Shown one piece after another: positions 25,801 through 32,768 of a stretch of 64,000 nt of DNA (the first letter of the stretch is position 1; every line of letters starts with the position of its first letter). Both the position numbers and the translations under genes were made by a program. Origin of the DNA: Pseudomonas mucoides (GTDB lineage Bacteria > Pseudomonadota > Gammaproteobacteria > Pseudomonadales > Pseudomonadaceae); assembly GCF_015461845.1 (NCBI RefSeq), contig NZ_JACOPW010000005.1, positions 372,001-436,000 on the forward strand, given 5' to 3'. The notes below the pieces were generated by a model that had not been told where the DNA came from, ran no database searches, and worked only from the letters and a program-made list of their open reading frames with translations.

Positions 25801-26515
25801 CGTGTTTACCGAAGTTGGCCATCCGGACGTTGTTCAGGTAACCCTTGTTGATCAGGTAGTGGGTCGAAATGGTGTCACCGAGAAAGACGTCCGCCTGGTC
25901 GAACGCAACCGCGTTAATTGCATTCTGGTAAGACGGGTAGGCCGTGATGATCGCCTTTGGATACAGGGCTTTGACTTCTTCCATCGGTAAATAGTGGTAC
26001 ACCATGCTCAACCGCAATCCGGCCAGTCCATCGGACAGGGATCGGGTTTCTCCTTCGCGTGTCACCAGAACCGGTTGGTCCGCGGCGTAAGGTGTCGACA
26101 GCACAATATCGGCGTTACGGGCCTCAAATCCGTTGGCGCTGCCGAGCATGTCGACCTCACCGTTTTCCAGCGCCTTGATGGCATCTTCCCGGGATGCGTA
26201 GCGCTGAACCTTGACTGGCAGGCCGGTCGCCTTGCCAAGGATGCCGGCGTAATCAGCGGTGAAGCCTTCATAGTCGCTGCCGCTGCTGGTCAGGTCGAAA
26301 GGCGGGTAATCGGGGGCTGAGCTACCCAGAATCAATTCGCGTTTGTTTTTGATCCATTGTCGCTGTGATTTATCCAGTTGTACTTCCATGTGCCCGACCA
26401 TTGAGCGACTGAGCAGGGTGTAATGCTCGCTGGCGGAGTGTGTCGCAGACACTGAGGTGCTCAGGCACAAGCCGGCAGTGATCAGTATCAGATAATCCTT
26501 TAAACGACTGGGCAT
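22874..26515 (-). CDS. BvgS/RocS1-like unorthodox sensor kinase
   Basis: A 1,213-residue kinase. A signal peptide (about 1-25) is followed by two tandem periplasmic SBP_bac_3 (Venus flytrap) domains (about 45-285 and 295-525), one TM (about 540-560), PAS (about 580-690), HisKA with His726 (MSHEIRTPMNAIIGM), HATPase (VLSNLVSNAIKFT; GGAGLGL), a receiver with Asp1018 (LVIVDCNMPVMNG), and a C-terminal Hpt with His1146 (IAHKIKGAA). This four-step phosphorelay layout is that of Bordetella BvgS and Pseudomonas RocS1. The ATG at 26515 starts 8 bp after the response regulator stop; the in-frame GTG at 26527 is an alternative. It is co-transcribed with the regulator at 26524. The signal sensed is unknown. 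Confidence 0.92.
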   Translation of the reverse strand: MPSRLKDYLILITAGLCLSTSVSATHSASEHYTLLSRSMVGHMEVQLDKSQRQWIKNKRELILGSSAPDYPPFDLTSSGSDYEGFTADYAGILGKATGLPVKVQRYASREDAIKALENGEVDMLGSANGFEARNADIVLSTPYAADQPVLVTREGETRSLSDGLAGLRLSMVYHYLPMEEVKALYPKAIITAYPSYQNAINAVAFDQADVFLGDTISTHYLINKGYLNNVRMANFGKHEVHGFSFAVHRNNPELLGIINTILNATPTHSREEIAKRWSAGSDILLTDHKLQLTTREERWLAQHPVVRVVVNEAFAPLTFFDNDGNFRGVAADLLELIRLRTGLRFEIQRSRSDDEMIDRIGQHQTDLIAALLPSAHRETLLNFSRPYLENSFVLLTRKVAGSPNDLTQFSGKRLTIAQGNPMVDYLRLEFPNLTLIETPDTFSAVQLVSEGKAEGSVTSLVIANYFISSRVFEQTLQISSTVGTQQAAFSLATGRDAKELSAILDKALLSITPQELGIINSRWRGYASTSQNTWRNYHRVFYQVVLGVGLLLLMSVAWNAYMRRQIKQRQAAELALNDQLEFMRSLVNGTPHPIYVRDRQGVLQSCNDSYLEAFSAKYEDVIGKSVIQGNLSNAFEAREFESDYQRVVNEGAPLILDRTLQIGSRKLTIYHWVLPYRDSKGEVQGIIGGWIDISERRQLFDDLRAAKERADEANRAKSTFLATMSHEIRTPMNAIIGMLELTLKRIEPAHPDRPAIDVAYHSAKDLLELIGDILDIARIESGHLSLNPERVHLGETVASVVRIFDGLARQKHLHLLLDLSPAHPPPDVLLDPMRFKQVLSNLVSNAIKFTEQGQVRIVVEWQATDEPERVLLRVQVQDSGIGISEQDQQRLFEPFTQATHSAQSTRGGAGLGLVISRTLCEMMGGSLQLRSQVGAGTQVEIALHLTTLPPDLRPKTVEATVHPTSTPLNVLVVDDHPANRLLMCQQLEFLGHHHCAETDGETGFEAWKHGLFDLVIVDCNMPVMNGYELARLIRQYEQQQSREACTLLGFTANAQPQEVQRCKHAGMDDCLFKPLSLAALRLWIERVKPIARPAFSLEGLQLLTGGNPKLDQRLLLEVLNSNRLDRQELLDLSPCKDPQSFLDIAHKIKGAARIVQASRLIDSCEALESACREAFHPENVADCTQAIKHAMLELEHALQQQIGHNDRSRTMEP

Positions 26516-26523
26516 CCGGTCTC

Positions 26524-27150
26524 TCACACTAAGGCGTTGCGTTTTGCCATATCGATAAGTTCAACCAGTGATTTGGCTTTGAGTTTTTGCATCAAGCGTT
26601 TTTTATAGGTGCTGACGGTCTTGTTGCTCAGGAACATGCCCTTGGCAATTTCCTTGTTGGTGCGGCCTTGTGCAAACAGTTGCAATACCATCAATTCCCG
26701 GTCGTTGACTGACTTGAATAGCTCCAGGTCGGCATATCGCGTGTCATCGCTACGGACGGGGTTCAGCGCCTGGCTGGGGAAGTAGTTGTAACCGGAAAGC
26801 ACCGCTTTGATTGCACTGACCAGCTCACTCAGGTCTTCCTGTTTGCAGACATATCCCGACGCGCCGGACTGCATGCAGCGAATACCGAACAAGGTCGGGC
26901 ACTGGGCCGTTAAAACCAGGGTTTTTAACGGAGTACACATGGCATTAAAACGGGATAGAACTTCCAGTCCATCCAGTTTGGGAATGCTGATGTCGAGAAT
27001 AACCAGGTCTGGCATGCATTCGCGGACCATCTGCATGGCGTCGACCCCGTTATCCGTTTCGCCGACGACTTTATAACCTTCATGTTCGAGCAACATTCGG
27101 ACGGCAAGACGGATAACGGGGTGATCGTCGACAATAAAAACGGAGTTCAT
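26524..27150 (-). CDS. NarL/FixJ-type response regulator (BvgA/RocA1-like)
   Basis: A 208-residue response regulator. The receiver has the acidic pair in IVDDHP (about 8-9), phospho-acceptor Asp in LVILDISIPKLDG (about 54), and Thr/Lys switch residues in VLTAQCP and YVCKQEDL. The C-terminal LuxR-type HTH is NDRELMVLQLFAQGRTNKEIAKGMFLSNKTVSTYKKRLMQKL (two overlapping blocks). It is the cognate partner of the kinase immediately downstream, in BvgA/RocA1 style. A perfect TAGGAC-N2-GTCCTA palindrome about 90-105 bp upstream is a candidate autoregulatory site. ATG 27150 is chosen at the receiver start. Confidence 0.92.
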   Translation of the reverse strand: MNSVFIVDDHPVIRLAVRMLLEHEGYKVVGETDNGVDAMQMVRECMPDLVILDISIPKLDGLEVLSRFNAMCTPLKTLVLTAQCPTLFGIRCMQSGASGYVCKQEDLSELVSAIKAVLSGYNYFPSQALNPVRSDDTRYADLELFKSVNDRELMVLQLFAQGRTNKEIAKGMFLSNKTVSTYKKRLMQKLKAKSLVELIDMAKRNALV

Positions 27151-27240
27151 AATCAGATCCCATGCGAGCTCAAATAAAGCGCGCACCTTAGCTCAGATAG
27201 TTGAGGGGGCGCATGAACTGACAGGTCGATAGCAGTGATA

Positions 27241-27254
27241 TAGGACAAGTCCTA
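27241..27254. promoter_or_regulatory. Palindrome TAGGAC-AA-GTCCTA upstream of the response regulator
   Basis: A perfect 6+6 inverted repeat with 2-bp centre; a half-site-like GGACTACG follows at 27271. Its dyad form and position suit an operator for a NarL/FixJ-family dimer such as the regulator starting at 27150. No experiment is implied. Confidence 0.45.
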
Positions 27255-27511
27255 CAATTGAAGAGGAATGGGACTACGTTCCAGTTCGGATTTGAATGAG
27301 GATCAAGAGAAGTGTTGTATGTAGTAAGTTGATTATTGAGTGATAGGTTTTTAGGAAGATGTCAGGGTCAATAAGTTTATAACGTCTGATTGTTTCAATG
27401 ATTTTATCAAGTAACCAGGCCGCGGTAGATCTGTTGGTCGGCAGCTTTAAGTGTGTCCAGTTTCGCCGGATGTCAGACTACTCGAATGTATTGCCTGATC
27501 ATTCCAGCACT

Positions 27512-27545
27512 CGACCCGCGTTCGGACAATCTGAACAGCGGGTCG
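27512..27545 (-). terminator. Hairpin after the dGTPase-like gene
   Basis: Arms CGACCCGC (27512-27519) and GCGGGTCG (27538-27545), with an inner GTTC/GAAC pairing. It begins 12 bp after the stop on the minus strand. There is no U-run, so Rho-independent action is uncertain. Confidence 0.5.
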
Positions 27546-27556
27546 GGGCGGGGGCG

Positions 27557-28885
27557 TCAGCGGCTTGAGCGACCGGTCATTTCCAGGGCCATTTCACTGG
27601 CATAGCTGTCGGTCATGCCGGCGATGAAGTCGATCATCCGCAGGAATGAAGTGTGCAAAGGCCCGCGAGGATCGGGTGCATTGTTGCCCAACAAGTCGAG
27701 GATGCGGCGACTTTTGAACGACGGCGTTCGACCATTGTGTTGTTCCAGTGCCGCGCCGCAGAAAGCGTTCAGTAGAATCTCCAGCGTGGTGTAGGCGCCG
27801 ATTTCATGCAGTGTCTTGCGCTTGTCCTGGAAGATTTTTTTCCTGGCCATGTCTTTGGCATTCAGGACACAGCGCTTGGCCGGGCCATGCATGTGCTCCA
27901 CCAGATCGCCGGGCAGTGTACCGGCCAGCAGGGCGTCCTGTTGTTCGACGAAGGCCCGGGCCGCTGCATTGGTCAGGTGTTCGATGGCTTTGCCCCGCAG
28001 GATGGCCAGCTTGCGTCGGCGCGAGTCCAGCGGGCCCAATTGGCGATAGGTTTCCGGAAGATCGTCGCCCACCAGATTGAGCAGTAACGACTCGACTTCG
28101 GCGTACTCCAGCAACTCCATTTCCAGGCCGTCTTCCAGGTCGATCAGCGCGTAGCAGATGTCATCGGCGGCTTCCATCAGGTACACCAATGGATGGCGTG
28201 CCCAGCGCTGCTCCTCCAGTTGAGGCAGGCCGAGTTTATGAGCGATCTGCTCCAGCAACGGCAGTTCGCTCTGATAACAGCCGAACTTGTGCTTCTTGTA
28301 GCCCAGCGAGTCAGCGTGCTTCGCCGTCCAGGGATACTTCAAGTAAGTACCCAGCGTGGCGTACGTCAGCCGCGTACCACCATCGAACTGGTGGTACTCC
28401 AATTGAGTGAGCACACGAAAGCCTTGGGCATTGCCTTCGAAATTCAGGAAGTCATTACGTTCGACTTCGCTCATGTCATCCAGCCAGCCACGGCCTGCGG
28501 CCTGCTGGAACCAGTGACGGATGGCGTCTTCGCCGGAGTGACCGAAGGGTGGATTACCGATGTCATGCGCCAGGCAAGCCGACTGCACCACCATCCCCAG
28601 GTCACTCGGTTCGCACCAGTCTGGCAACGCGCTGCGGATGGTTTCACCGACACGCATGCCCAACGAGCGCCCGACGCAACTGACTTCCAGCGAGTGGGTC
28701 AGGCGCGTGTGGATGTGATCGTTACTGGTGACCGGATGGACTTGGGTCTTGCGTCCCAGCCGGCGAAAGGCACCTGAGAAAATAATGCGGTCATGGTCTT
28801 TGTGGAAAGGGCTGCGGCCGAGTTCTTCCGGGCTGTGCAGCGGCTTTCCGAGGCGTTCGCGGGTAAGCAGGGTTTGCCAATCCAA
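27557..28885 (-). CDS. dGTPase-like HD-domain nucleotide triphosphohydrolase
   Basis: A 442-residue HD-domain protein of the deoxyguanosinetriphosphate triphosphohydrolase-like family (type 2; shorter than E. coli Dgt). Metal ligands: HTRLTHSLEV (His), SACLAHDIGNPPFGHSGEDAI (the HD pair), and a later VYLMEAADDICYALIDLEDG (Asp). The likely reaction is dNTP to deoxynucleoside plus triphosphate. Translation appears to start at a TTG (28885), with GGAGAG nine bases upstream and the conserved start MDWQTLLTRERLG. It stands downstream of the EAL gene on the same strand (gap 35 bp), possibly co-transcribed. Confidence 0.9.
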   Translation of the reverse strand: MDWQTLLTRERLGKPLHSPEELGRSPFHKDHDRIIFSGAFRRLGRKTQVHPVTSNDHIHTRLTHSLEVSCVGRSLGMRVGETIRSALPDWCEPSDLGMVVQSACLAHDIGNPPFGHSGEDAIRHWFQQAAGRGWLDDMSEVERNDFLNFEGNAQGFRVLTQLEYHQFDGGTRLTYATLGTYLKYPWTAKHADSLGYKKHKFGCYQSELPLLEQIAHKLGLPQLEEQRWARHPLVYLMEAADDICYALIDLEDGLEMELLEYAEVESLLLNLVGDDLPETYRQLGPLDSRRRKLAILRGKAIEHLTNAAARAFVEQQDALLAGTLPGDLVEHMHGPAKRCVLNAKDMARKKIFQDKRKTLHEIGAYTTLEILLNAFCGAALEQHNGRTPSFKSRRILDLLGNNAPDPRGPLHTSFLRMIDFIAGMTDSYASEMALEMTGRSSR

Positions 28886-28920
28886 GGCTGGTCTCTCCGT
28901 CAGGTGACTGATGCCTTAGC

Positions 28921-30084
28921 CTAGAGCCCGGCGGCGTCGATGTCGATGAGCAGCAGTCGCTCGCCATTGTCGAAAAATTGCCCGGCGGTGAGGCAATACT
29001 GGTTGCTGGTGGCATCGCGGTACGTGTTGGAAAGTGTAAGCCGACGCTCGTCCCAACCCTCTGCCAACAAGTGATAGAAATACGGACGCCATGACCAGTT
29101 GTGACCCAGGTACCGGGTGTCCGATTCCCAGGCGTTGTTTCGCCATTCAAGGTTGGGCGTCAGTTGCGTGCCGTGGCGATCGCATTGATAGAAGCGCAAC
29201 AACCAGGGGAATGCGTCCAGATGGGGCAGGGCGCTGAGCGGTGCGTGGGCTTGGGCCCATGTCTGCAACAGGGTCATCAGCTCGCCGAGTTGCTGGCGCA
29301 TGACCATCAGCCGCCCACGCTCAGCCAGTTTTTGTTGAACATACCGTTGGCGCAGCTGTGCGAAGCGCTCGACAAAAGCGTCCGCGGCAAAGAAGTCGGC
29401 TTGTGCCTTGGCAAACAGAAAACCCTGCACGTACCGGGAGCCGCACTCCAGGGCAAAACTCAATTGAGCCTCGGTTTCCACCCCTTCGGCAATGATCCAG
29501 CAACCGGTTTTCTCGGCCATCTGCGCCAGCGCCTTCACCACATCGCTGCTTGGACCGCCCAATGCCGCCGCCTGGAACAAGCGCATGTCGAGTTTGAGAA
29601 TGTCCGGTTGCAGGGCCAGTACGCGATCGAGTTGAGAATAACCGGCGCCGAAATCATCAATGGCGATTCGTGCGCCTGCCTCTCGGTAGCGAGCCACGAC
29701 GTCAGCCAGGCGCTGAATGTCGCCGCCCAGTTCGGTTATTTCGAAGACGATGCGTTGCGGGTCGACGTTGTGCCTGCGCAGTTGTTTGAGGCTTGGCAGC
29801 GCTTGATCCGGGCGCAGGCGATTGATCCAGCGCGGGGAAATGTTCAGGCTGAGAAACCAGTCCGAGGGCGCTTCATGCAAACGACTGAGCGCGTTGTCGC
29901 GGATCTGCCGATCAAGACGCCGCAACGCGATGGCGGGTGTCCTCGGGTCGGCGAAAAGCGGGCCCACCGAGGCCAGTTGACCGTCGGCCTGTTGCAGTCG
30001 GCCCAATGCCTCGACGCCGGCGATACGGCCGGTGGCGGTATCGATGAAGGGTTGAAAGCAGGCGAGCGGTTGCCCGTCGATCAC
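28921..30084 (-). CDS. EAL-domain c-di-GMP phosphodiesterase with C-terminal sensor
   Basis: A 387-residue soluble protein. The EAL domain (about 1-245) keeps the catalytic set: GVEALGR (EAL), LNISPRW (Asn), VFEITE (Glu), IAIDDFGAGYS (DDFG), ILKLDM (Lys) and IAEGVETEAQ (Glu). Hydrolysis of c-di-GMP is therefore likely. The C-terminal about 130 residues (from TLLQTWAQAHAP to the end) look like the PAS/Cache-like domain seen after EAL in YkuI; WSWRPYFY and YRDATSNQYCLTAGQFF are in it. A GTG start at 30084 follows AGGAGG by about five bases. No transmembrane segments. Confidence 0.9.
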   Translation of the reverse strand: MIDGQPLACFQPFIDTATGRIAGVEALGRLQQADGQLASVGPLFADPRTPAIALRRLDRQIRDNALSRLHEAPSDWFLSLNISPRWINRLRPDQALPSLKQLRRHNVDPQRIVFEITELGGDIQRLADVVARYREAGARIAIDDFGAGYSQLDRVLALQPDILKLDMRLFQAAALGGPSSDVVKALAQMAEKTGCWIIAEGVETEAQLSFALECGSRYVQGFLFAKAQADFFAADAFVERFAQLRQRYVQQKLAERGRLMVMRQQLGELMTLLQTWAQAHAPLSALPHLDAFPWLLRFYQCDRHGTQLTPNLEWRNNAWESDTRYLGHNWSWRPYFYHLLAEGWDERRLTLSNTYRDATSNQYCLTAGQFFDNGERLLLIDIDAAGL

Positions 30085-30209
30085 GAGGCCTCCTTGGTTA
30101 AGGTCTTGTTTTTGGATACCTGGTCACCGGATAGGCACACAGGATTGAACCCCTCGATAGAGAGGCTCATCCCGGTGGTATTGCAAGAATGCAGCCAGAG
30201 AGTGGCTAT

Positions 30210-30551
30210 TTAGTCTTTTCGCGAGTTGCTTTGCAGGACCAGCTTGATCAAGGGCCCCAGGCTGGTGCCCAGACGAACCAGCCGAGTCAGGCTGCTGGCG
30301 CCGCCGTTGCGGGTACTCTTGCCGGTCAGAAAGCCGAGCAAGGTGACAGCTGCCACGCCCCAGAGCGGGGCGTGCTTGATGCCAAAACTGTCCTGCAGGT
30401 CTTGCTTCATTCCGCGAATCCGCTGCAAGGGTTGTAGCAGTTCCCGGGACTCGAGGCGGATTTCCTGACGGTGCATTTCCATGCGCAGGCGAATCAGTGC
30501 CTTGCGCATTTCCGCGCGCGAGCTGTTATTGGGCAGTTGAGGCAGGCTCAT
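30210..30551 (-). CDS. Small membrane-associated protein (YqjK-position)
   Basis: A 113-residue protein with no named family that I recognise. The N-terminal half is charged and probably helical (ALIRLRMEMHRQEIRLESREL), followed by one hydrophobic segment APLWGVAAVTLLGFLTG (about 61-77) and a basic tail. Its ATG overlaps the stop of the YqjE-like gene (ATGA), so it is the third gene of the DUF883-YqjE operon, the position held by yqjK in enterics. It is probably tied to the cell envelope. Confidence 0.75.
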   Translation of the reverse strand: MSLPQLPNNSSRAEMRKALIRLRMEMHRQEIRLESRELLQPLQRIRGMKQDLQDSFGIKHAPLWGVAAVTLLGFLTGKSTRNGGASSLTRLVRLGTSLGPLIKLVLQSNSRKD

Positions 30552-30937
30552 GGCAACAGGCGCTCCCGATCGTTGGCCAATTCTTCCAGGGTGCCATGGA
30601 AGGGCGAGGACTCATCGAAGACCGCTGCTTTCAAACGCAATCCACAGAAGATCGCGGCTAGGGTATAGAACACGCAGAGCCCGATGATGGCGGCGAGGCG
30701 ATAGGTGTCCCAAAACACAATCAACACCAGCGTCGACAACCCCACCAGCAACAGCAATGCAAAGACCAGCGCCAGGCCTGCAAACAGCAGCAGGCTTACG
30801 GTGCGCGCTTTTTGTTCCTGCAACTCGATGCCGAACAGTTCGACATGGCTGTGCAACAGTCCGAGAAACGCGGCACCCAGGCGCCGCGATGAAGCGCTTG
30901 TGCCCGTCGCCGACGAGCCGGATTCGCCGATAGACAT
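30548..30937 (-). CDS. YqjE-like phage-holin-superfamily membrane protein
   Basis: A 129-residue protein with two transmembrane helices: SLLLFAGLALVFALLLLVGLS (about 48-68) and AAIIGLCVFYTLAAIFCGL (about 82-100), preceded by an amphipathic LGLLHSHVELFGIELQEQK block typical of the DUF1469/YqjE family. Despite the holin-superfamily name, these chromosomal proteins accompany DUF883 proteins and are not phage lysis genes. It starts 1 bp after the DUF883 stop and overlaps the next gene by 4 bp. Confidence 0.87.
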   Translation of the reverse strand: MSIGESGSSATGTSASSRRLGAAFLGLLHSHVELFGIELQEQKARTVSLLLFAGLALVFALLLLVGLSTLVLIVFWDTYRLAAIIGLCVFYTLAAIFCGLRLKAAVFDESSPFHGTLEELANDRERLLP

Positions 30938-30938
30938 A

Positions 30939-31253
30939 TCAGCGCCGAGAAGCTAGCAGGCCAATGAGGAAACCTACCCCAGCGGCGATGCCGACCGATT
31001 GCCATGGGTTGGCCTGCACGTAATCTTCGGTCGCGGTGACAGCGGCCTGACCGCGTTCGCGCAACGAGTCTTCGGTCAGCTTCAGGGTTTCCCGGGCACG
31101 CAACAGACTGTCGTGGATCTGGGTGCGCAGTTCATCTGCCTGATCGCCGGCCAGGGTCGCGGTGTGCTCCAGCAACCGCTCTGTGTCACTGACCAGGGTC
31201 TGAAAATCGTTCATCAGGATTTCTTGAGCAGTCTTTGCCTTGATGCTGGCCAT
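30939..31253 (-). CDS. DUF883 family protein (YqjD/ElaB-like)
   Basis: A 104-residue protein. A long amphipathic helical region (about 10-75) contains the family pattern LLRARETLKLTEDSLRERG, and the end has the hallmark YVQANPWQSVGIAAGVGFLIGLLASRR: a single C-terminal glycine-rich transmembrane helix. Enteric YqjD and ElaB are inner-membrane anchored, bind ribosomes in stationary phase and depend on RpoS. It is the first gene of a three-gene operon (30210-31253). Upstream is the 305-bp gap to amtB. Confidence 0.9.
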   Translation of the reverse strand: MASIKAKTAQEILMNDFQTLVSDTERLLEHTATLAGDQADELRTQIHDSLLRARETLKLTEDSLRERGQAAVTATEDYVQANPWQSVGIAAGVGFLIGLLASRR

Positions 31254-31558
31254 GGGTGGATCTCCGTAAGTGGCTTCTGATGGGTTCGAGTATGAGCCTT
31301 GTGCGAAGGTTCAGTACAAATGACTGGTACAACTTTTGCTGTGTCGTGGTGCGTTTGCCGGCGCCGATGCGCTGTTGCCGGGCATGATTTCAGGAAAACC
31401 TCGGCTCAAACAATAAAAACTCGCGCGATGATTTCGCTCTGATGCGCCAAAGCGGTTCATGGGGATCAGTGATTCGATCCGCATAAGCCGCAACTTGGTG
31501 CGTCAGCAGTCTGCGTGAACTGCTTTGGTGCTTTTTTAGCCTTTAGGTCTGCCATTCC
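31254..31558. other. Intergenic region DUF883 operon-amtB
   Basis: 305 bp between divergent genes. The plus strand carries a sigma54-like -24/-12 element at 31325-31340 and a leader of about 200 nt. TGGGTTCGAGTATGAGC near 31282 holds no clear activator site. No open frame was found. Confidence 0.55.
31325..31340 (+). promoter_or_regulatory. Putative sigma54 promoter of the ammonium transporter gene
   Basis: TGGTAC-AACTT-TTGCT against the consensus TGGCAC-N5-TTGC[A/T]: the invariant GG (-24) and GC (-12) are correctly spaced, with one mismatch (C to T). It points towards amtB, 218 bp upstream of its ATG. RpoN control suits an ammonium transporter. Confidence 0.55.
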
Positions 31559-32767
31559 ATGGAAAATCTGCAAAGCGCTGTGGACAGTCTGGTCCATAGC
31601 TCCAATACATTGTTCATCCTCATTGGCGCGGTCATGGTGCTGGCCATGCACGCCGGTTTCGCCTTTCTTGAGGTTGGCACGGTTCGGCAAAAGAACCAGG
31701 TCAACGCCTTGTCGAAAATTCTCAGCGACTTCGCCATTTCGACCCTGGCCTACTTCTTTATAGGCTATTGGATTTCCTACGGGGTGACGTTCCTGCAACC
31801 GGCGGCGGTGATCAATGCCGACCATGGTTATGGATTGGTGAAATTCTTCTTCCTGCTGACCTTTGCAGCCGCCATCCCGGCGATCATTTCCGGCGGCATT
31901 GCCGAACGCGCCCGGTTCGTCCCGCAATTGTGCGCGACCGCGCTGATCGTGGCGTTCATCTATCCCTTTTTCGAAGGGATGATCTGGAACGGCAATTATG
32001 GTTTGCAGGCCTGGTTGCTGGCGCGATTTGGCGCCAGCTTCCATGACTTTGCCGGTTCCGTGGTGGTGCATGCCATGGGCGGCTGGCTGGCCCTCGCGGC
32101 GGTGTTGTTGCTCGGGCCGCGACAAGGACGCTATCGCGATGGCCGCCTGGTGGCGTTTGCTCCGTCTAGCATTCCCTTCCTCGCCTTGGGCTCGTGGATC
32201 CTGATTGTTGGCTGGTTTGGCTTCAACGTCATGAGCGCCCAGACCCTGCAAGGCGTGAGCGGACTGGTGGCAGTGAACTCGTTGATGGCCATGGTCGGCG
32301 GAACCGTGGCGGCGCTGATCGTCGGGCGCAACGACCCAGGCTTTTTGCACAACGGCCCATTGGCCGGGCTTGTGGCCATTTGCGCAGGCTCCGACCTGAT
32401 GCACCCGGTGGGCGCACTGGTGACCGGCGCCATCGCCGGGGCGCTGTTTGTCTGGTGCTTTACCGCGGCGCAGGGCAAATGGCATATCGACGATGTGTTG
32501 GGCGTGTGGCCTTTGCACGGTCTGTGTGGCGTGTGGGGCGGTATCGCGTGCGGCATTTTTGGCCAGAGTGCGTTGGGCGGCCTGGGCGGTGTAAGTCTGA
32601 TCAGCCAGTTGATCGGCACCTCGCTGGGTGTGGTCGTGGCGCTGGCTGGTGGTTTTGCGGTGTATGGAACGATCAAGGCGTTTCATGGACTGCGCTTGAG
32701 CCAGGAAGAGGAGTACTACGGCGCGGATTTGTCGGTGCATAAGATCGGCGCCGTCAGTCAGGACTGA
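31559..32767 (+). CDS. amtB: Ammonium transporter Amt
   Basis: A 402-residue Amt/MEP/Rh-family channel with about eleven hydrophobic helices. The twin pore histidines are His171 (GSVVVHAMGGW) and His320 (WPLHGLCGVWGG); the Phe/Trp gates and the NQVNALSKI signature are also present. There is no cleavable signal peptide and no adjacent glnK, so this is an orphan copy separate from the glnK-amtB pair usual in pseudomonads. A sigma54-like promoter lies upstream. It ends one base before the convergent Kef-type gene. Confidence 0.92.
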   Translation: MENLQSAVDSLVHSSNTLFILIGAVMVLAMHAGFAFLEVGTVRQKNQVNALSKILSDFAISTLAYFFIGYWISYGVTFLQPAAVINADHGYGLVKFFFLLTFAAAIPAIISGGIAERARFVPQLCATALIVAFIYPFFEGMIWNGNYGLQAWLLARFGASFHDFAGSVVVHAMGGWLALAAVLLLGPRQGRYRDGRLVAFAPSSIPFLALGSWILIVGWFGFNVMSAQTLQGVSGLVAVNSLMAMVGGTVAALIVGRNDPGFLHNGPLAGLVAICAGSDLMHPVGALVTGAIAGALFVWCFTAAQGKWHIDDVLGVWPLHGLCGVWGGIACGIFGQSALGGLGGVSLISQLIGTSLGVVVALAGGFAVYGTIKAFHGLRLSQEEEYYGADLSVHKIGAVSQD

Positions 32768-32768
32768 A

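Larger units (their letters stand above)
27151..27556. other. AT-richer intergenic region between dgt-like gene and response regulator
   Basis: 406 bp with visibly lower GC around 27290-27415 than its surroundings. It contains the TAGGACAAGTCCTA palindrome and, at the left-facing end of the dGTPase-like gene, a strong hairpin (27512-27545). No open frame with a ribosome site was seen. The low-GC stretch may hold the regulator's promoter or an undetected small RNA. Confidence 0.5.

Noticed and set aside
30548..30937. Prophage holin
   Set aside because: The holin-superfamily label is only structural; the gene sits in a DUF883-YqjE operon with no lysin or phage genes around.
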